Source: an uncultured Lachnospiraceae bacterium
GTDB taxonomy: Bacteria > Bacillota_A > Clostridia > Lachnospirales > Lachnospiraceae
Direction of reading: 5' to 3'
DNA length: 12,867 nt
NCBI GenBank assembly: GCA_949957035.1
Contig: CATLIP010000038.1
Location: forward strand, 1 to 12,867
Shown here piece after piece: positions 1 to 5,561 of this stretch (positions are counted from its first letter, which is position 1; each line of letters begins with the position of its first letter). Below the pieces are notes generated by a model, which was not told where the DNA came from, did not search any database, and was given only the letters and a program-made list of their open reading frames with translations. A program made the position numbers and the translations under genes.

Positions 1-227
1 CCGTTCCCGCTGGTCTCCGACTCGCTCCCGTCCGGATTCCATACCTTCACATGCATCCCCTCCGCCTCAAGGATTGGACCTTCCAGTACCCCGTCTGAGC
101 CAAGTCCGGCATTGCGCTCACAAATCATTTTCACATTCTCTTTGGTAAGCTCTAATTCATTTTTATTCGGATCAAATACCACATAATCATTTCCAAGTCC
201 GTGATAACGCTCTAATACAACCTTCAT
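1..227 (-). CDS. dapF: diaminopimelate epimerase, N-terminal part (runs off left edge)
   Basis: DapF interconverts LL- and meso-diaminopimelate in the cytoplasm for lysine and peptidoglycan synthesis. About 75 residues of a family usually near 280 are present; the rest lies beyond the left edge. The family signature HGLGNDY is at residues 9-15, followed by GLGSDG at 41-46 and NPDGSESE at 64-71. The start is set by GGAGGT five bases upstream of ATG. Odd point: the motif that is normally CGNG, carrying the first catalytic cysteine (Cys73 in the Haemophilus enzyme), reads SGNG here; Ser73 is encoded by AGC at bases 9-11. I recall serine at this site in some clostridial homologues but cannot verify it here. 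A related isomerase with altered chemistry is the alternative. A good promoter (291-319) precedes it, divergent from the AraC-type gene. Confidence 0.88.
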   Translation of the reverse strand, partial: MKVVLERYHGLGNDYVVFDPNKNELELTKENVKMICERNAGLGSDGVLEGPILEAEGMHVKVWNPDGSESETSGN

Positions 228-290
228 TACATACCTCCATGCCTCTCTTACACTTATCTTTGCCGATGGTTACAATTTGAATATACTCTA

Positions 291-319
291 ATCATAACAG
301 GCATTATTTCCCATTTCAA
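291..319 (-). promoter_or_regulatory. sigma-A promoter for dapF
   Basis: On the minus strand TTGAAA (314-319) is separated by exactly 17 bases from TATGAT (291-296), about 65 bases upstream of the dapF start codon. It sits back to back with the promoter of the AraC-family gene, about 20 bases apart, so a regulator bound between them could affect both. Confidence 0.7.
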
Positions 320-339
320 CACAATTCATGCCAATTCTA

Positions 340-368
340 TTGCAAATAGTGCTATCTTACAGTATGAT
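340..368 (+). promoter_or_regulatory. sigma-A promoter for the AraC-family gene
   Basis: TTGCAA (340-345) and TATGAT (363-368) are 17 bases apart and lie about 55 bases before the start codon of the regulator gene. The small palindrome CTATT-N3-AATAG (337-349) overlaps the -35 box and could be an operator half, but this is only a possibility. Confidence 0.65.
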
Positions 369-421
369 ATGTGAGAAACCGCCGGAAAATTCCGCCTGCT
401 ATTTGATTATGGGGGATACAA

Positions 422-1270
422 ATGGAACAGTATGTTAAAAAAGGATATCTGAACAGCGAATTTCGCCTTTTTCACCTGACAGACCAGGAAACAAAAGAAG
501 TGGCGTACCACTATCATGACTTTGACAAGATTACCATTTTCCTCAAAGGAAAGGTCAGTTACATCATCGAAGGGAAATCTTATGAATTAAAGCCGTATGA
601 CATTGTGCTCGTCAGGCACAACGACATCCACAGGCTTGTCGTTGACAATTCCGTTCCCTACGACAGAATCATCGTCTATATCTCTGTTAATTTCATGAAC
701 GCCTATAAGACGGACAGCTACGATTTAAGTTTTTGCTTCCACAAGGCTGAGGAAGAGCACTCCAATGTACTGCGGATTCCTTCTCCTGAAAAAAGTTCCC
801 TGTTCCGCTCCATTTCACGGCTGGAAAAATCATTTACGGACGACGGCTATGCCGCCGAACTGTTCCGCCAGGTATTGTTTTTGGAATTTATGGTACACCT
901 GAATCGTGCCGCCATGAAAAACCGTCTGGAATTTATTGATACGGATAACTGCAACTTAAAAATTCTGGATATCCTGCGGTATATCAACGAGAATTTGGAG
1001 GGTGAGCTGGGTATTCAGGCTCTCGCTGACCATTTCTACATCAGCAAATATTATATGATGAGGCTGTTCAAGCAGGAAACCGGTTATACCCTGGGGCAGT
1101 ATACGTCCCAAAAACGGCTCCTGCTTGCAAAAGAACTGCTCCTATCCGGCGTGCAGGGCACACAGGCTTGTTTTGACTGCGGTTTTAAGGACTATTCTAC
1201 GTTCTGCCGCGCCTACAAAAAATTCTTTGGCGAATCTCCAAAGGATACCCTGACGCATCAGACTCTATGA
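422..1270 (+). CDS. AraC-family transcriptional regulator with N-terminal cupin
   Basis: This is a cytoplasmic DNA-binding regulator of 282 residues, a normal length for the family. Residues 28-72 form a cupin-like sensor segment (HYHDFDKI, then IIEGKSYELKPYDIVLV and NDIH), the type that binds sugars or other small ligands. Residues 180-276 carry the two helix-turn-helix units of the AraC domain: IQALADHFYISKYYMMRLFK near 198-217 and the second around 246-267, ending in the typical FFGESPKD. A run of five G's lies four bases before ATG. The gene stands alone, divergent from dapF and convergent with hflX, whose stop codon it overlaps by 6 bp. No sugar-utilisation gene is next to it, so ligand and targets cannot be read from context; they may be remote or on the unseen left side. 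Confidence 0.9.
   Translation: MEQYVKKGYLNSEFRLFHLTDQETKEVAYHYHDFDKITIFLKGKVSYIIEGKSYELKPYDIVLVRHNDIHRLVVDNSVPYDRIIVYISVNFMNAYKTDSYDLSFCFHKAEEEHSNVLRIPSPEKSSLFRSISRLEKSFTDDGYAAELFRQVLFLEFMVHLNRAAMKNRLEFIDTDNCNLKILDILRYINENLEGELGIQALADHFYISKYYMMRLFKQETGYTLGQYTSQKRLLLAKELLLSGVQGTQACFDCGFKDYSTFCRAYKKFFGESPKDTLTHQTL
1217..1243 (-). terminator. rho-independent terminator of hflX, inside the AraC-family gene
   Basis: On the minus strand, about 20 bases after the hflX stop codon, CTTTGG-N7-CCAAAG forms a hairpin followed by AA and six T's. It lies wholly inside the 3' coding end of the convergent regulator gene, encoding its residues around Lys266 to Pro273. The stem is only 6 bp, but the U tract is well placed. 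Confidence 0.6.
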
Positions 1271-2515
1271 CGGAATCCGTATTTTCTCGCAGATCTCAAC
1301 CGGGACGTATGCCCGCACGAAAATTCCCTCCGCCCGGTAGTCTTCCTCTAACAACTCCCCGTACCTGCGGATTAGCTGAAGTTTCCCTGCATCCTGATAA
1401 GAATACAGGTTCTCAATCAATCGTTTCCGTTCCCGAAGGACAGCCTCTACCGTCTTTAAAAGCTCTAACATCCCCTCGCCCGTCTTTGCCGATATCTTAA
1501 CCGTATAATCGGCGCGAAAATCCCGGATAATTCCCGCATCCTCCCCAAGCTTATCCTGCTTGTTGAATACTGTGATTACAGGCTTGTCCGTCACTCCCAG
1601 ACTGTTAAGGGTGTCATATACCGTATACATCTGCTCATCCATCCGTGGATTAGACACGTCTGCCACATGTAAAATCAAATCTGCATACCGCGCTTCCTCC
1701 AGCGTACTCTTAAACGCCTCAATCAAATGATGGGGCAGTTTCCGTATGAATCCTACCGTATCTGTCAGCAGGATTTCCTGTCCGCCCGGAAGCCTTCGGT
1801 TTCTAGTCGTGGGGTCCAGCGTGGCAAACAGCTTATCCTCCGCCAAAATATCCGCGCCTGTCAGCGCATTTAAAAGCGTTGACTTTCCGGCATTGGTGTA
1901 TCCTACAATCGCGGCCACAGGGATATGGTTTCTGCATCTCTGTTCACGTGTGACCTCCCGGTGACGCCGAACATCCTTAAGCTCCCGATTAAGCTGTGCA
2001 ATCCGGCTCTTAATAAGCCGCCGGTCAACTTCCAGCTTCTTCTCCCCCGGACCTCTGGTTCCGATTCCGCCTCCAAGTCTGGACATGGACGTACCGAATC
2101 CTGTAAGGCGGGTCTGCCGGTATCTAAGCTGCGCCAGTTCCACCTGAATCTTGCCCTCGCTGGTGGACGCCCTTGCAGCAAAAATATCCAGAATTACCAA
2201 AGTCCTGTCCATGACCTTGGTATCCAATTCATTCTGCAGATTCTTCATCTGGGCCGGTGAAAGCTCATCGTCACAGATGATACCTGTCGCGTCTAACTCC
2301 CACAGCAGGTCCTTCAACTCCTCAATCTTGCCTTTTCCAATATAAGTCCCCGGATGCACCTGCTCCCGATTCTGCAAAAGCCGTCCCACAGTCTCTGCCC
2401 CGGCTGTGTCCGCCAAATCTTTTAACTCTTCCAGAGAATGAAGCGCCTCCTCTTCTTCGGAAGTGCATACTCCTACCAGAATGACCCTCTCTGTTTCCTT
2501 CGCTAATTCAATCAT
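1265..2515 (-). CDS. hflX: ribosome-associated GTPase HflX
   Basis: HflX is a conserved GTPase that binds the large ribosomal subunit and splits stalled ribosomes under heat, antibiotic or other stress. The 416-residue product has the N-terminal HflX domain (about 10-190), including the signature RGPGEKKLEVDRR at 154-166. The GTPase domain follows: P-loop GYTNAGKST 205-213, DTVG 252-255, NKQD 318-321 and SAK 342-344. The reading frame stays open upstream to 2683, but that part is arginine-rich, overlaps the upstream TPR gene and looks non-coding. The chosen ATG has GAGGAA three bases before it, rather close, and starts MIELAKETERVILVGV, which fits family N-termini. It lies 46 bp behind the TPR gene and is probably the last gene of the metal-efflux cluster. 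It overlaps the convergent regulator by 6 bp. Confidence 0.95.
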   Translation of the reverse strand: MIELAKETERVILVGVCTSEEEEALHSLEELKDLADTAGAETVGRLLQNREQVHPGTYIGKGKIEELKDLLWELDATGIICDDELSPAQMKNLQNELDTKVMDRTLVILDIFAARASTSEGKIQVELAQLRYRQTRLTGFGTSMSRLGGGIGTRGPGEKKLEVDRRLIKSRIAQLNRELKDVRRHREVTREQRCRNHIPVAAIVGYTNAGKSTLLNALTGADILAEDKLFATLDPTTRNRRLPGGQEILLTDTVGFIRKLPHHLIEAFKSTLEEARYADLILHVADVSNPRMDEQMYTVYDTLNSLGVTDKPVITVFNKQDKLGEDAGIIRDFRADYTVKISAKTGEGMLELLKTVEAVLRERKRLIENLYSYQDAGKLQLIRRYGELLEEDYRAEGIFVRAYVPVEICEKIRIPS

Positions 2516-2561
2516 GTCTTCCTCTTCTATTCTGCCAATCCTCTGCCGCTTACACAGCACA

Positions 2562-3155
2562 CTATCTTGTCTCCAGGAACTGCTGCTCCTTCTGCGCTTT
2601 GGCGTCGTCCGGGTACTCGGCGGCATACTCGGCCACCTTCGCCTTCGCACTCTCCCAGTCCCCTGTCTGCTCCAACGCCACAATCAAATTATACTTCATC
2701 TCGCGGTCAAGCTCCTCGCTGTTGCCCTTAAGACCAATCCCGGACTGGAAATAATTCTGAGCCGATTCCGGATTCCCAAGCTTCATCTCTATGCTTCCCA
2801 GAAAATTATAGATAGTTCCCGTAAACGGACTCTCTGTCTCCTGCTCCAATGCCTTCTGAAACGCGTCCCGCGCGCCTTCATAGTCTTCCATCTCCCACCG
2901 GGCAATCCCGATTCCCCTGTAAGCGTCCCCTATATTAACCTCATCCTCCACAGCCTGTTCAAAATATCCAACCGCTTCTTCATACTGCCCATTTTTCAGA
3001 CATTCTATTCCTTCCTCCGAAGGATTACCCTTCCAGACTGCCAGACACAGATATAGACACACGCACAATAGGATAAGAACCACCAGTAATATTCCTGTAA
3101 TGATCCTGTTGGCTCTTCTCTTCCTCGAACGTCTTCTGCGATACCCCTTCTTCAT
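2562..3155 (-). CDS. membrane-anchored tetratricopeptide-repeat protein
   Basis: This 197-residue protein begins with a very basic stretch (residues 2-17, mostly Arg and Lys) and one hydrophobic segment (about 18-41). By the positive-inside rule it should be anchored with the basic end in the cytoplasm and the repeats outside. About four TPR units follow: 47-72, 77-106, 113-143 and 152-182, with the usual pattern such as GQYEEAVGYFEQAVE. No enzymatic motif is seen, so a scaffold role is likely but the partner is unknown. GGGAGAAG precedes ATG. It sits 45 bp after the second P-type ATPase and 46 bp before hflX. This suggests co-transcription, but nothing in the sequence ties it to metal handling. 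Confidence 0.85.
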   Translation of the reverse strand: MKKGYRRRRSRKRRANRIITGILLVVLILLCVCLYLCLAVWKGNPSEEGIECLKNGQYEEAVGYFEQAVEDEVNIGDAYRGIGIARWEMEDYEGARDAFQKALEQETESPFTGTIYNFLGSIEMKLGNPESAQNYFQSGIGLKGNSEELDREMKYNLIVALEQTGDWESAKAKVAEYAAEYPDDAKAQKEQQFLETR

Positions 3156-3200
3156 GAATCTTCTCCCATCTGCTGCACTTCTCTATCTTTTTATCACAAA

Positions 3201-5063
3201 CTATACCGTATATTTCGTAACCCATGCGGAATTAAGCAGCGCCAGAAACATGACGCCCACCTCCGCTATAATCGCCTGCCCCATACTTAAAAAACCTATA
3301 ACCGAAAGCACCAGAACCAGCGCCTTGATAAGTAATGCAAAGGTCACGTTGCGCTCCACTACCTTAAGCGTCTCTTTCGCAATCTTGATAGCGTCCACAA
3401 TCCCCGGCAGGTCATCCTCCAACAGAATCACATCCGCAGCCTCAACCGCGGCCTCAGACCCCATAGCGCCCATGGCGATTCCAACATCCGCCCTGGCCAG
3501 AATGGGAGCGTCATTAATACCGTCGCCCACACACACCAGACGCTCTGAACTGTCCTGAATACTCAGGAAATCCTCCACATGCTCCAGCTTATCCTCCGGC
3601 ATAAGGTCCGCATAAGCATAATCCATCTCAAGTGCCCTTGCAACCGGAAGACTTCCGCTCTGTGTATCCCCGGTCAGCATGATAAGAACTGCGTTGCATT
3701 TGTCCCGCAGGTAGTCAAAGGTATCCTTCGTATTCTCCTTGATCGAATCCTCGATAACAATATAACCGGCATAGTGCTTCCCGATGGCCACATAGAGCAC
3801 AGTCCCCGGCTGATCCACCTCTGTACACACGATTCCCTGCCAGTCCATCAGCCTTTTATTCCCTACAAAAACCCGTTCTCCGTCAAATATGGCGCTCACG
3901 CCGAAGCCCGGCATCTCGCGCATCCTGCATACCCTTCTCTTGTCCACCTGTCTGCGGTATTCCGTAAGCAGAGACTGAGCGATAGGATGGTTGGAATAGC
4001 TCTCCACATGCGCCGCAATCCCTAAAAGCTCCTCCCGGGTCATATGAAACGCCCGCACATCCTTGACGCGAAACACACCTTCTGTCAGCGTTCCTGTCTT
4101 ATCAAATATAAAGGTGTCTGCTTTCGCCAAATCCTCCAAATGATTCCTGCCCTTGATTACAATCCCCTGCCTTGCGGCCGAAGCGATTCCGCCGAGAAAC
4201 GCCAAGGGTATGGACAACACTAAACCACAGGGACAGGCAACCACAAGAAAAATCAATCCCCTGTAAATCCATGCATCCCAATTCCCATAGGAAAATGTCA
4301 TTGACGGGTAGACCATAATAGCCAGCGCGCACAACAGCATGGCGGGCGTATAGAACCTAGAGAAAGAGCCGACAAAATTCTCGCTCTCCGACTTCTGTTC
4401 CTGCGCCTCTTCCACCATTCTCATAATCCTTGTAACAGCCGAATCCTCATAAGAGCCCATCACCATTGCTTCAATGGCCGCGCTCAGGTTGATATAACCG
4501 CTGTATATTCTGTCTCCGGTTCCCACAGACTGAGGAAGCGCCTCCCCCGTCAGCGCCTTAGTATCCATATCCGAGATTCCATATGTAACCATAGCGTCTG
4601 CCGGTACTCTCTCACCCGGCTTGATGATAATCGCATGTCCCGGCTTAAGCGTGGAAGGATCCACCCTAAACTCTCTGCCGCGCACAAGCCTCGTGGCATA
4701 CTCCGGCCGGATGTTAATCAACTCCTGAATGGTCCTCTTCGTACTGGCTGTGGAATAAGCGTCAAACAGCATTCCAAGCCCGAACAGCGCCATGACAAAC
4801 ACGCCTTCCGTATAACGCATGGTTCCGACAGCGCCGACTGTCGCAAGCACAATCAGCGTATATTCGGTCATAATCTTCTTCTGCATCAGATTCTCGCCTA
4901 GCCTTAAGAATGTCTCAAACCCAATAATCAGATATGCCGCCAGAAACCAGATAAATTTCAACCGGCTATCCAGTGTATAAAACATGGACGCTGCAATTGC
5001 GCCCCCATATACGACAATTCCTGTAATATAGATAATACACTTTACTCTCAGCTGCTTTGTCAT
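3201..5063 (-). CDS. P1B-type heavy-metal-transporting ATPase without N-terminal metal-binding domain
   Basis: This 620-residue membrane pump should export a divalent metal such as zinc, cadmium or lead at the cost of ATP. The P-type signatures are present: TGEA 172-175 (usually TGES or TGEP), the CPC metal motif of the P1B group at 277-279, phosphorylated Asp321 in DKTGT, HP at 359-360, TGD 464-466 and GDGINDAP 513-520. Hydrophobic segments lie near 10-30, 38-56, 66-100, 240-256, 268-295 and 572-610. It lacks the HMA and His-rich segments of the neighbouring pump, so it is short for the family. In ZntA-like pumps the last membrane helices carry a Lys and an Asp for metal release; here Lys580 is present but the Asp position appears to be Glu601, so metal preference may differ. 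A weak AAGGGTAGGG precedes ATG. The gene lies 41 bp after the ArsR-type sensor gene, implying joint control. Confidence 0.92.
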   Translation of the reverse strand: MTKQLRVKCIIYITGIVVYGGAIAASMFYTLDSRLKFIWFLAAYLIIGFETFLRLGENLMQKKIMTEYTLIVLATVGAVGTMRYTEGVFVMALFGLGMLFDAYSTASTKRTIQELINIRPEYATRLVRGREFRVDPSTLKPGHAIIIKPGERVPADAMVTYGISDMDTKALTGEALPQSVGTGDRIYSGYINLSAAIEAMVMGSYEDSAVTRIMRMVEEAQEQKSESENFVGSFSRFYTPAMLLCALAIMVYPSMTFSYGNWDAWIYRGLIFLVVACPCGLVLSIPLAFLGGIASAARQGIVIKGRNHLEDLAKADTFIFDKTGTLTEGVFRVKDVRAFHMTREELLGIAAHVESYSNHPIAQSLLTEYRRQVDKRRVCRMREMPGFGVSAIFDGERVFVGNKRLMDWQGIVCTEVDQPGTVLYVAIGKHYAGYIVIEDSIKENTKDTFDYLRDKCNAVLIMLTGDTQSGSLPVARALEMDYAYADLMPEDKLEHVEDFLSIQDSSERLVCVGDGINDAPILARADVGIAMGAMGSEAAVEAADVILLEDDLPGIVDAIKIAKETLKVVERNVTFALLIKALVLVLSVIGFLSMGQAIIAEVGVMFLALLNSAWVTKYTV

Positions 5064-5081
5064 GTTGCCCTACCCTTTTGC

Positions 5082-5100
5082 CCGGTGTATGGGACACCGG
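5082..5100 (-). other. intercistronic stem-loop between sensor gene and second ATPase
   Basis: A perfect 7-bp stem (CCGGTGT and ACACCGG) with a 5-base loop fills part of the 41-bp gap. No T run follows in either direction, so it is not a standard terminator. It may be an mRNA processing or stabilising element; this is inference. Confidence 0.5.
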
Positions 5101-5104
5101 AAAA

Positions 5105-5464
5105 CTACTCTGTAATATGCTCCATACCCTGGCTGATAATCGTCTGGATGTGATCGTCGGCCAGCGAATAATATACGGTCTTTCCGTCTCTGCGGTTCTT
5201 CACCAGCTTCATCTGCTTTAACACCCTGAGCTGATGGGAGATTGCCGACTGAGTCATGCCTAAAATCTCGGCAAGGTCACAGACACACACCTCCGCCTCT
5301 AACAGTACGCACAGAATCTTAATCCTGGTAGAATCCCCAAATACTTTATAAAAATCTGCCAACTCCTTGAGCAGTTCTTCTTCAGGCATCTTCGTCCCAA
5401 TCCGACGGACGATATCGTCATGGACACAAGTTACATCGCAGCACTCGGCCTCTGTCTTCTTCAT
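5105..5464 (-). CDS. ArsR/SmtB-family metal-sensing repressor (CadC/SmtB type)
   Basis: This 119-residue winged-helix repressor should dissociate from its operator when metal binds. The fold is clear: FGDSTRIKIL at 42-51, the recognition helix TQSAISHQLRVLKQMKLV at 71-88 and the wing RRDGKTVYYSL at 91-101. Two metal sites can be read. The CadC-like alpha3N site would use Cys60 and Cys62 (EVCVCDL) with N-terminal Cys8, Cys9, Cys13 or His15. The SmtB-like alpha5 site has Asp103, His105, His116 and Glu119 in exactly the D-x-H-x10-H-x2-E spacing. Known family members with these sites sense Cd/Pb and Zn respectively. The start is supported by AAGGAAGG upstream. The gene lies between the two efflux ATPases and has its own promoter at 5507-5535. 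The likely operator is at 8036-8055 before the first ATPase. Confidence 0.93.
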   Translation of the reverse strand: MKKTEAECCDVTCVHDDIVRRIGTKMPEEELLKELADFYKVFGDSTRIKILCVLLEAEVCVCDLAEILGMTQSAISHQLRVLKQMKLVKNRRDGKTVYYSLADDHIQTIISQGMEHITE

Positions 5465-5506
5465 ATTATGCCTTCCTTTCCATGGATATGAAAATCCCTG
5501 TTATTA

Positions 5507-5535
5507 ATTATGCCAAACGGAATCTCTGATTTCAA
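5507..5535 (-). promoter_or_regulatory. probable promoter for arsR-type gene and downstream genes
   Basis: TTGAAA (5530-5535) and CATAAT (5507-5512) are 17 bases apart on the minus strand, about 43 bases before the sensor gene start. A long inverted repeat overlaps it completely. It would allow the sensor, second ATPase, TPR protein and hflX to be transcribed independently of the first ATPase. Confidence 0.55.
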
Positions 5536-5548
5536 CCGTTTGGCATAA
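5508..5548. repeat. 13-bp perfect inverted repeat with 15-bp spacer over the arsR-type promoter
   Basis: The arms TTATGCCAAACGG (5508-5520) and CCGTTTGGCATAA (5536-5548) match perfectly. The right arm lies just upstream of the -35 box and the left arm covers the -10 box. No T run follows on either strand, so a classic terminator is unlikely. It does not resemble the TGAAC-type operator found before the first ATPase, so it could be the site of another regulator. In read-through RNA from the first ATPase it would form a hairpin. Confidence 0.75.
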
Positions 5549-5561
5549 AATGAATGTAAAA

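Noticed and set aside
1263..1290. Possible terminator of the AraC-family gene (ACGG-AAT-CCGT then ATTTT)
   Set aside because: The stem is only 4 bp with a 3-base loop and a short T run; too weak to call.
2516..2683. Extra 56-codon N-terminal extension of hflX
   Set aside because: It overlaps the TPR gene, is mostly Arg/Ser/Pro without family similarity, and the internal ATG has a ribosome-binding site and a family-like N-terminus.
2463..3056. 197-codon plus-strand open frame opposite the TPR gene
   Set aside because: It lies antisense to a convincing TPR protein, has no ribosome-binding site and no recognisable motif; treated as a shadow.
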